Below, piece by piece: positions 1-5,725 of a stretch of DNA of 18,871 nucleotides. Source of the stretch: Fibrobacter sp. (GTDB lineage Bacteria; Fibrobacterota; Fibrobacteria; Fibrobacterales; Fibrobacteraceae); the NCBI GenBank assembly GCA_016295375.1, contig JAEDLI010000041.1:1-18871 (forward strand), read 5' to 3'. Below the pieces are notes generated by a model. The model did not search any database and was not told where the DNA came from. It was given only the letters and a program-made list of their open reading frames with translations. How positions within the stretch are numbered: the stretch's first letter is position 1; every line of letters starts with the position of its first letter. The translations under genes were made by a program, and so were the position numbers.

Positions 1-414
1 AGCCATGGGTTCGTGCACCAGGTGGACTTCCTTGGCACCAGCCTGCTTGGCGGCGTCAATCACGGCACGTTTTTCCACTTCGGTAATACCGCTGGGCACA
101 CCGACCACCACACGAGGTTTTACCATCCACAGGGGGTATTTCTGCACCCGCTTGATGAATGTCTGCAAAAGGGTTTCCACCAATTCAAAATCCGCAATCA
201 CGCCATCGCGCATAGGGCGCACGGCACGGGTTTCGCCAGGAGTACGGCCAAGCATTTTCTTGGCTTCGAAGCCGATGGCCGAAACCCTGTTGTTCTTGCT
301 ATCTACAGCAATCACGGTGGGTTCGTTAATTACAATTCCTTGACCAGCAACGTGAACCAGAGTATTGGCGGTTCCGAGGTCTATACCGATATCGCAAGAA
401 AATAATCCAAACAA
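1..414 (-). CDS. mreB: Rod shape-determining protein MreB, N-terminal part (cut by window edge)
   Basis: MreB is the bacterial actin homologue that forms membrane-associated filaments and guides lateral cell-wall synthesis. The 138 codons present encode the N-terminal actin subdomain. They include the phosphate-1 loop DLGTANT at residues 12-18, VINEPTVIAV shortly after, and the family hallmarks VGVPSGITEVEKRAV and HEPMA at the cut edge. Full MreB is usually about 340 residues, so roughly 200 are missing on the left. The start is taken as TTG at 414-412, because MFGLFSCDIGIDLG then aligns with the usual MreB beginning and a GAGGG Shine-Dalgarno lies 7 bases upstream. No in-frame ATG fits as well. 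It follows a lipoprotein gene on the same strand after a 130-base gap. Identity is very secure; the start codon is less so. Confidence 0.95.
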   Translation of the reverse strand, partial: MFGLFSCDIGIDLGTANTLVHVAGQGIVINEPTVIAVDSKNNRVSAIGFEAKKMLGRTPGETRAVRPMRDGVIADFELVETLLQTFIKRVQKYPLWMVKPRVVVGVPSGITEVEKRAVIDAAKQAGAKEVHLVHEPMA

Positions 415-544
415 AATGTTTCCCTCTATGTGAAGATTTTGTTGATTAATATAGTAATTAGTTGTTAGGGACTAGGATCTAGGGGCTAGGGGTCACTTCG
501 CTTTGAGGCTCGAGGCACAAGGTGCCAGGTCCGAGGCGCAAAAC
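415..544. repeat. Low-complexity intergenic word repeats upstream of mreB
   Basis: This gap between the lipoprotein stop and mreB holds imperfect repeats of a CTAGG/TAGGG word at about 465-492 and of GAGGC/CGAGGC words at about 503-540. The nearest 60 bases to mreB are AT-rich and probably hold its promoter, but I cannot pick clear -35 and -10 boxes. On the minus strand, which is the transcribed one, the repeated part is C-rich. Similar word repeats occur in other gaps of this window. I see no gene here. Confidence 0.5.
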
Positions 545-907
545 TCAATTCTTCAACGAATCTGCCCCGAAGAACAGGACCTTGTAGTACCGGTCCCAAT
601 GGCGAGCGCTCACATCGTAGCGGTATTTCCGCTTCTCGTGAAGCGCCATGTCCTTGTAAATAAAATAATCCACTTCGGCGTAGGCAGAGTAAATCTCGGA
701 CTCCGCCCCAGAAAACAACCTAAAGTCCTTGACCCGGTAATAGGGCGTGTCCAACAAGGCATCCCGGCTTCCAGCCTTCATAGTCTCCGCCACCATGAAC
801 TTCAGGTCTTCCTGAAGGTAGGATTCCAATTTCTTCTCTATACGGTCAGTCCGCTCGGAACAGCCAACGAGCAGTAATGTAGCAATGGCGAAAATAATCG
901 GCTTCAT
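545..907 (-). CDS. Small predicted lipoprotein, function unknown
   Basis: The 120-residue product starts with a lipoprotein signal: Lys at position 2, a hydrophobic stretch, and the lipobox LVGC with Cys16 as the lipidation site. Ser follows the Cys, which by the Escherichia coli Lol rule would send it to the outer membrane. The mature part is charged, with an EKKLESYLQED-type helix first and a later segment rich in Tyr and Phe (YRVKDF, YAEVDYFIY, YRYDV). I do not recognise a domain. The start is fixed by the signal peptide, yet there is no Shine-Dalgarno in the 20 bases before the ATG. Low-complexity repeats flank the gene on both sides. It stands alone between the porin and mreB genes. Real gene status is likely because of the intact lipobox; function is unknown. 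Confidence 0.75.
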   Translation of the reverse strand: MKPIIFAIATLLLVGCSERTDRIEKKLESYLQEDLKFMVAETMKAGSRDALLDTPYYRVKDFRLFSGAESEIYSAYAEVDYFIYKDMALHEKRKYRYDVSARHWDRYYKVLFFGADSLKN

Positions 908-948
908 GGACGGAAATGTAGAAATAAGGTTCGAGGCATGAAGCTCGG

Positions 949-983
949 GGTGTGAGGTGTGAGGTGTGAGGTGTGAGGTGTGA
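949..983. repeat. Five tandem copies of the 7-base unit GGTGTGA
   Basis: Five perfect, back-to-back copies of GGTGTGA run from 949 to 983, upstream of the lipoprotein gene. The sequence CTCACACCTC at 1026-1035 is the reverse complement of a stretch spanning two of the units. The minus-strand transcript could therefore fold the array back on this arm. A small perfect stem (CAAAGG/CCTTTG, 1002-1016) sits between them. The surrounding gap (908-1128) otherwise holds only further degenerate GAGG/CCTC words and the porin terminator. Confidence 0.85.
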
Positions 984-1082
984 GATATGAAGCACGAACC
1001 TCAAAGGGAGCCTTTGGCGACCGAGCTCACACCTCAAAGGCGCAAAACGCCGACCTCAACCCCCTAGCCCCTCCTAAACAAA

Positions 1083-1106
1083 AACGCCCCCGTTAGCGGA
1101 AGCGTT
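1083..1106 (-). terminator. Rho-independent terminator of the porin gene
   Basis: Read on the minus strand, AACGCTTCCG pairs with CGGGGGCGTT over 10 base pairs (two G-T wobbles) around a 4-base CTAA loop. A T-rich tract beginning TTTTTG follows at once. It lies about 22 bases past the stop codon of the porin gene, the expected place and orientation. Confidence 0.85.
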
Positions 1107-1128
1107 CTCAAGTCCTGTTACAAACAAA

Positions 1129-2421
1129 TTAGAATGAATACGTTGCAGAGATTCTAGAGAAGATTCTGCCTTCGCCCTGGAAGGGGTTACGGAACAACAG
1201 GTCTTCAGCAACGGTCACATCAATTTTCAGTTTTTCTTCGATGTTGATACCGAAACCAAAGCCCACATGGTCATCGGCAGTACCGTCAGCAAGCGGGTTC
1301 GTGCTGAAGAAATTTCCGTCTTCGCGGCAGACACCCTGACCAGACTTGTTCTTCTCGTTGACGTCGCACTTGGTATAGAGGATAGACTTCTGACCGCCAA
1401 CGCGAATCACGAACCAATCCCACCAGATGTTACGTTCGATACCGAAGGTAATCATGCCACCAATATCGGAACGCTTGTCCCAATGGGGATGTTCTTCACC
1501 CTGAGAGTCATAAACGGATTCGCCAGAATCATAGTCAAAATACCAGTCGTGAGCCTTCAGCTTGTTCCAGATGAAGTCAGCGCCCATCCAGAAGAAGCCG
1601 CGGTCAAGAGCCACATTGATACCGAGACCGGCCTGTGCATGCTTGTCTTCGATACCAGGAGCCTGCATCAACCTCATGGAGAAGGCCGGCACCAGTTCGC
1701 CATCCAGAGCGTCCAGCGTAAAGAAAGCGCGAGACTTGGCAAGGAAGGAGAAATCACCGTCATCGAAGAAATTCAGGTGTTCCGGACCGTACTGAATACG
1801 AGCCAAGCCAAAGCTGAACTCGAAATCAATATTGCTTCCGAACTGCAGATTCAAACCACCATCGGCCTGGACTGCAGAAGCATACGCTCCATCTTCAACC
1901 TGGTATTCGCCGCTTTCCGTCTTGTCACCACCGTCCTGGTGGGCAATGTAGATGTGCAAGCCCCAAGCATCTCCGTTAGAAAGGGTACCGCCCAAGAAGC
2001 CGTCGAAGTTCGTCACAGTCTCAGGAACTGCCGTGGTGTCGCCAGAGCTTTCACCAACAACTTTCGTCGGGAAATAACGCATCAGCTCGTTGTTAATACG
2101 GCCAAAAAGACCACCGATAGAGAGGCGCGGATCGGGATTGTTTTCGTCACCCAGAGAAAGTGAGAAAATGCCACCAAAGTTCGGATGCTGCGGATCCTTA
2201 TTCGTTCCCGTAGGCACATCCTGGGTATAAGGTCCAAATTCACCGATCAAGTAGTTCGGGTAAAGGTTGATGTTTGCAGCGTTGTCAAAGATGCTAACAT
2301 CATCCATAATGTAAGTGGTGTTCTTGCCCATGGATTCCACACGAGCGAAGGTTGCAAAGGCAGACCCCACGCCGAGGACGCCGAAGGATAGACCCACTGC
2401 CGCAGCTGTTTTAAAATTCAT
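1129..2421 (-). CDS. Predicted outer-membrane beta-barrel protein (porin-like)
   Basis: The 430-residue product has a typical Sec signal peptide (Lys4, hydrophobic core, cleavage probably after AFA at residue 23). It ends in ATYSF, a C-terminal aromatic signature of proteins inserted by the BAM complex. Between these are many short alternating-polarity stretches typical of beta-strands (for example FEFSFGLARIQYG, FFWMGADFIW, WFVIRVGGQKS), with acidic, Gly/Asn-rich loops. Two Cys near residue 350 could form a loop disulfide. The first mature segment (ARVESMGKN, then DDVSIFDNAANI) resembles the start of other poorly characterised outer-membrane barrels. A good Shine-Dalgarno (CAGGAG) precedes the ATG. 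It is flanked by terminators on both sides, so it is probably transcribed alone. Substrate and function are unknown; a role beside the energised operon upstream is only suggested by position. Confidence 0.85.
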   Translation of the reverse strand: MNFKTAAAVGLSFGVLGVGSAFATFARVESMGKNTTYIMDDVSIFDNAANINLYPNYLIGEFGPYTQDVPTGTNKDPQHPNFGGIFSLSLGDENNPDPRLSIGGLFGRINNELMRYFPTKVVGESSGDTTAVPETVTNFDGFLGGTLSNGDAWGLHIYIAHQDGGDKTESGEYQVEDGAYASAVQADGGLNLQFGSNIDFEFSFGLARIQYGPEHLNFFDDGDFSFLAKSRAFFTLDALDGELVPAFSMRLMQAPGIEDKHAQAGLGINVALDRGFFWMGADFIWNKLKAHDWYFDYDSGESVYDSQGEEHPHWDKRSDIGGMITFGIERNIWWDWFVIRVGGQKSILYTKCDVNEKNKSGQGVCREDGNFFSTNPLADGTADDHVGFGFGINIEEKLKIDVTVAEDLLFRNPFQGEGRIFSRISATYSF

Positions 2422-2453
2422 TGTACAGGACTCCTGTTGAAATATCTGTCATA

Positions 2454-2482
2454 AAGTTAAATATATTCTTTGAAAAACGCAA
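2454..2482 (-). promoter_or_regulatory. Possible promoter of the porin gene
   Basis: On the minus strand TTGCGT and TAACTT are separated by 17 bases in the AT-rich stretch between the upstream terminator and the porin ATG. The match to sigma-70 boxes is only moderate. The main support is that the gene needs a promoter here, because a strong terminator closes the preceding operon. Confidence 0.3.
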
Positions 2483-2498
2483 CAGAAAAATGAAAAAA

Positions 2499-2519
2499 GA
2501 CCGCGCTTTTCGCGCGGCC
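2499..2519 (-). terminator. Rho-independent terminator of the Agl-like operon
   Basis: On the minus strand GGCCGCGC pairs with GCGCGGTC over 8 base pairs (one G-T wobble) around GAAAA, followed by six T. It lies about 27 bases beyond the stop codon of the TonB-like gene. The wobble pairs only in the minus-strand transcript, which supports that orientation. Confidence 0.88.
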
Positions 2520-2545
2520 TTTTTTAGCGTATCGCTAGACCTGAA

Positions 2546-3481
2546 TTATTCAGAGAAGGTGAACGGAATGGTTACCGTAGTGTTACCGGACTTCACCTTG
2601 CTGAACTTCCAGCGACTCACGGCATTCTTGATTTCGCCATCAAACTCGCCGTAACCAGTGGTGGAAGAAGCAATGGAAATGCTGATAACTTCACCGCCCG
2701 GAGCGATCGTGAACTTCAGGGTAACCTTACCCTGGAATCCCGGTTTCTTCTTCAGGAACTTGTTATAGATGTGGCGCAGACCCGGAGTACGCTGACGCAC
2801 AACCTTCATGATGTCTGCAGCGGAACGAGATCCACCACCGGCACCCATGTCGATATCGCGTTCAGACGGAGTCTTGATGGATCCCTTAGCCTTGGTAGCG
2901 ATACCACCGCCACCACCGCCAAGGAGGCCTGCCAGACCGTCACCGATACCACCGGAACCGCCTTCGGCATAACCTTCGTTAAAGCCACCATCAGCCTTAC
3001 CGCGACGGCCACCGAGAACAGTCTTACCCGTAGTCTGGAGGCCTGCCACGTCCTTAAGAACCTTGTCGATGTCCTTGGTGAACTTCTGGTTCTTCATCAG
3101 GTCGTAGGCCGCAGCACTAGCGTTTTTGGTCTGAGCAGTGAGGAGCTTAAGCACGCCACGAGTCTGGGGAGCATTAGGCTGGCCCTTACCACGGGGCTTG
3201 CCGCCACCACCAGCCTTCTTACGAGGCTTCTTGGGCTCTTCTTTCTTCTTCTCTTCTTTCTTTTCTTCCTTCTTTTCGTCCATCACCATGGAAGCGGAAA
3301 GGTCGGCAGCTGCAGATTCTTCGAAGATCACTTCGTCAACCACAGCTTCGTACATGGAAGCCCACAGGGAGAAAGCAAGAGCAACGATCAGGGAGATACC
3401 GGCGATAGCACCCATCTTCTTGTCGGATTCCGGCATCAGGGACGCTACTAACGGATCTACAGGAGCTTTTTTCTTAGCCAT
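2546..3481 (-). CDS. TonB-like energy transducer with AgmX/PglI-type C-terminal domain
   Basis: The 311-residue protein has a short cytoplasmic N-terminus and one membrane helix (about residues 23-43). A Lys/Glu-rich stretch (69-90, EKKEEKKEE type) leads into a Gly/Lys-rich linker, and a second Gly-rich linker covers 175-220. The C-terminal domain at about 222-311 is of the kind found in myxobacterial AgmX (GltJ) and PglI. Its landmarks are IMKVVRQRTPGLRHIY, GKVTLKFTIAPGGEV, FDGEIKNAVSRWKF and a final TIPFTF. In that family it is the periplasmic TonB-like end that transmits force from a proton channel to outer-membrane partners. The ATG at 3481 is preferred over an in-frame start further upstream, because it has GGGGAGG in front and starts 2 bases after the ExbD stop. 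It is last in the four-gene channel operon. Confidence 0.88.
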   Translation of the reverse strand: MAKKKAPVDPLVASLMPESDKKMGAIAGISLIVALAFSLWASMYEAVVDEVIFEESAAADLSASMVMDEKKEEKKEEKKKEEPKKPRKKAGGGGKPRGKGQPNAPQTRGVLKLLTAQTKNASAAAYDLMKNQKFTKDIDKVLKDVAGLQTTGKTVLGGRRGKADGGFNEGYAEGGSGGIGDGLAGLLGGGGGGIATKAKGSIKTPSERDIDMGAGGGSRSAADIMKVVRQRTPGLRHIYNKFLKKKPGFQGKVTLKFTIAPGGEVISISIASSTTGYGEFDGEIKNAVSRWKFSKVKSGNTTVTIPFTFSE

Positions 3482-3483
3482 AA

Positions 3484-3978
3484 TTATTCCTCCCCGCCGT
3501 TCTTTTCCATCACGGCAAATGCGATGTTCGTGTAACCGGCAAAGCCACAAGTGGCCATCACCTTGTACATGGCATCGTACGGGATGTTCTTGTCAATCTG
3601 GACAATGATATGGCCAGCTTCATCAGCCGGGAGGCCCATCTTCAGGTTGTGTTCCTGTTCGATAGCGCGACGGTCTTTCAGAACGTCGTTCACCTTTTCG
3701 ACCAGAAGTTCTTCCTGACTGAGCACATCGGGAGTCGGCACCACCTTTTCATTATCCACGATAACGTACGCATTATCGACCACCACCGTCAAGGAAACTT
3801 CCGTAGGTTGCACCTTGGAGGTAGAAATCGGAAGAATCAGGTTTTCGGCCTGAGTCAAAAGCTGACCTTCAGCATCCAGGTTCTTAATCATGAACACCAG
3901 AATGATGGTCATCATGTCCATCATGGACGTGAGGGAGAAAGGTACGTCTTCGCTAAACTTACGAGTTCTTCTAGCCAT
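3484..3978 (-). CDS. ExbD/TolR-family subunit with the conserved Asp (AglS-like)
   Basis: ExbD/TolR proteins sit inside a TolQ/ExbB pentamer and carry the membrane Asp that is protonated during ion flow. This 164-residue protein has a basic N-terminus (ARRTRK), one membrane helix at about 14-32 with Asp21 in the pattern TSMMDMMTIILVFMI, and a periplasmic domain. That domain ends in the family-typical segment HIIVQIDKNIPYDAMYKVM followed by GFAGYTNIAF. Length is normal for the family (about 130-165). The ATG is 2 bases after the stop of the preceding gene and its GGGAGG lies in that gene's last codons, so translation is probably coupled. It is the third gene of the channel operon. The family is certain; orthology to myxobacterial AglS is inferred from context. 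Confidence 0.92.
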   Translation of the reverse strand: MARRTRKFSEDVPFSLTSMMDMMTIILVFMIKNLDAEGQLLTQAENLILPISTSKVQPTEVSLTVVVDNAYVIVDNEKVVPTPDVLSQEELLVEKVNDVLKDRRAIEQEHNLKMGLPADEAGHIIVQIDKNIPYDAMYKVMATCGFAGYTNIAFAVMEKNGGEE

Positions 3979-3980
3979 GA

Positions 3981-4877
3981 TTAACCTCCCAACTTAGCAA
4001 GTTGAATCTTCACGAAACCAGCTTCTTTGGAGCGGTCCATAAGCTGAATGATCTTGTCAAATTGAGTATCGTCGTTTGCCACGATGATAATGTTATCCAC
4101 GTCTTCGAGGTCAATAAACTGCGTATGAATTGCAATCAGGTCCTTCGCAATCAGGTCGTAGGCAGAAAGCGGATAAATCATGGTCTTGGCGGCCACGTCC
4201 GGTTTGAGCGTGCGAGCGGAGTTAGGCGTAAGGGTTGCAAGGGTCACGCCTGCACCGGGCTTCTTCAAAGCCGGCGGCGGGGTAAGTCCCAAGGTGCCTT
4301 CGCCAGGGAGAGCGAGGAAGCTGTTGTTTCCATCTACGTATGCACTGTCAGCAAGGGGTTCTTCAGCGCTGCCACCATTAGTGTAGAGTGCCCAAATAAC
4401 CTTGCCGGGATCTTCTTCAGATTCCTTCTGGATTGCCCAGAGTTCGATGTTCTCGATTTCGTAAAGATATTTTTCTTTATCCATCTCAGAACCATCTTTG
4501 CACTTGGGTCCGTGTCCACTTTCCACTGTCGCCTTGACGTCGTCCACGGCGTAGGTAATCAGTTTAGCATCGGACTTGCAGCGGAACGTCCACATTTCCT
4601 TGAAATAGACGTTGGGCTGGAAACCACCACGAGCACCTATCACGAGATAATCGCTGGTAATCGCGAGGGAAAGGTTCAATGCCTGCTGGTCGGGCTCCGG
4701 AGGAGTGTCGTTGTCCATCTGCATCATAGAACGTTCAGGCAGATTGACTTCAACAATAGCCAGCTTGGAGAAAGCGGTCATAGACAAAAGCATAGGAATC
4801 AGAATAGTAAACAAGCCCATGGCCGGCAACAGGTCCGGTTCTTCAGGCTTGGCTGGTTTCTTTAATTCTTTTGCCAT
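3981..4877 (-). CDS. ExbD/TolR-like subunit lacking the conserved membrane Asp, with enlarged periplasmic domain
   Basis: The 298-residue protein has one membrane helix (about 16-37, LLPAMGLFTILIPMLL) followed by VNLPE, as in ExbD. It ends in an ExbD-like C-terminal part, from about residue 250 (DNIIIVANDDTQFDKIIQLM, then GFVKIQLAKLGG). Aligned on the conserved Pro18 of the ITPLID-type motif, the ion-carrying Asp is replaced by Gly21. The neighbouring subunit has Asp21 at the matching place. A long insert at about 55-230 makes it twice the usual ExbD size and contains two Cys (FRC and PKC). The Shine-Dalgarno is ACGGAG. It follows the channel gene after 38 bases and is followed by the second ExbD gene after 2 bases. 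By position it corresponds to AglQ in the AglR-AglQ-AglS order, but divergence is strong. Confidence 0.85.
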   Translation of the reverse strand: MAKELKKPAKPEEPDLLPAMGLFTILIPMLLSMTAFSKLAIVEVNLPERSMMQMDNDTPPEPDQQALNLSLAITSDYLVIGARGGFQPNVYFKEMWTFRCKSDAKLITYAVDDVKATVESGHGPKCKDGSEMDKEKYLYEIENIELWAIQKESEEDPGKVIWALYTNGGSAEEPLADSAYVDGNNSFLALPGEGTLGLTPPPALKKPGAGVTLATLTPNSARTLKPDVAAKTMIYPLSAYDLIAKDLIAIHTQFIDLEDVDNIIIVANDDTQFDKIIQLMDRSKEAGFVKIQLAKLGG

Positions 4878-4915
4878 GTTTTATAACTCCGTTAAATTAA
4901 AACTCTCAGTCGAAA

Positions 4916-5536
4916 TTAGGAGAGGGAGTTGATAATCTTGAGGCCCTTTTCTTCCATTTCCTGGATCAGGCGTTCGGAGTTCATGTTGAGAAGACCCACA
5001 ATGACCAGAAGAGGCACGGCGGAGAGAAGTCCAAGGAGCGTCGTACCCATAGCGATAGCGATACCGTCGGAAAGAGCCTTAGCACGTTCAGAAGCGGGTT
5101 TGTTAGCCACAGCATCGAATGTGAAGATCAGACCGTAAATCGTACCCATCAGTCCGAGCAAGGTGGAGATAGAAGCCATAACCTGGATAATGCTGATATA
5201 ACGAGTAAGACGGGGAGCTTCAGTCAGGAACACGGCGTCGCATGCGGCCTGCATGGTGTCGCGGCCACCGCTCTTGGCACCAACGATAGCAGCCATCACA
5301 CGAGCAATGGGCAGGTTGGTCTTGTTGGCCAGGGTAAGAGCTTCTTCGAACTGCTGAGAGCTGATGAGCTTACCGAAGTCGGCCAGGAACTTGGCGCGGC
5401 CCTTGGAGCTCTTCACCATGATGTAAACGATACGTTCGATAGAAAAGCCCAGACCGATCATGAACACCACGAGGATGATCCACATGAACTGGTAACCATC
5501 AGATTCAGGGCTGAAGGATTGAAGCATTTTAGACAT
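4916..5536 (-). CDS. MotA/TolQ/ExbB-family proton channel (AglR-like)
   Basis: This 206-residue inner-membrane protein has the three-helix TolQ/ExbB layout: TM1 at about 17-38, a cytoplasmic loop, TM2 at about 113-140 and TM3 at about 158-184. The pore threonines of the family are visible as Thr132 in GLMGTIYGL and Thr165/166 in MGTTLLGLLSAVP. Five copies would surround two ExbD-type helices and use the proton gradient to move them. It is the first gene of a four-gene operon. AAAGGAG lies 7 bases before the ATG, and a 189-base gap with a terminator separates it from the TPR gene. Because the operon ends in an AgmX-type TonB protein rather than TolA or TonB, an AglR-like role is more likely than Tol or iron-uptake function. 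Family assignment is certain. Confidence 0.93.
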   Translation of the reverse strand: MSKMLQSFSPESDGYQFMWIILVVFMIGLGFSIERIVYIMVKSSKGRAKFLADFGKLISSQQFEEALTLANKTNLPIARVMAAIVGAKSGGRDTMQAACDAVFLTEAPRLTRYISIIQVMASISTLLGLMGTIYGLIFTFDAVANKPASERAKALSDGIAIAMGTTLLGLLSAVPLLVIVGLLNMNSERLIQEMEEKGLKIINSLS

Positions 5537-5681
5537 TAGTGTACTCCTTTAGAGTTGTTTTTGGTTTGTTTTTTGTAATTCCTGCGTTCATATTTATTTT
5601 TTTTAAAGCGTTTTAGGGGCGTCAAGGCTGTAAAACTTTATTTACAGCACGAGAATCGGCCCCAAAGGCTCTAAAAAGCGA

Positions 5682-5705
5682 GGGAACCCTATGAACAAGG
5701 TTCCC
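5682..5705 (-). terminator. Probable Rho-independent terminator after the large TPR gene
   Basis: On the minus strand GGGAACC pairs with GGTTCCC over 7 base pairs around a 10-base loop. A short TCGC precedes a TTTTT tract. It lies about 20 bases beyond the stop codon of the TPR gene and before the AglR-like gene. A smaller GTAAAA/TTTTAC stem precedes it. The loop is long and the T tract short, so partial read-through into the next operon is possible. Confidence 0.55.
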
Positions 5706-5725
5706 GTAAAATTGTTTTTACCGCA

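Noticed and set aside
949..983. CRISPR-like array
   Set aside because: Units are only 7 bases, directly tandem and without spacers.
846..1037. 63-codon minus-strand frame across the GGTGTGA array
   Set aside because: Its product is mostly the translated repeat (SHLTPHTSHLTP) and it overlaps the start of the lipoprotein gene in another frame.
3482..3550. Longer N-terminus for the TonB-like protein (start at 3550)
   Set aside because: The extra 23 residues overlap the ExbD gene and lack a ribosome site; the start at 3481 has a strong one and precedes the membrane helix properly.
4916..5536. Canonical TolQ or ExbB of the Tol-Pal or Ton systems
   Set aside because: No TolA, TolB, Pal, TonB or receptor gene is adjacent, and the partner has an AgmX/PglI-type C-terminus; family membership stands but the specific assignment does not.
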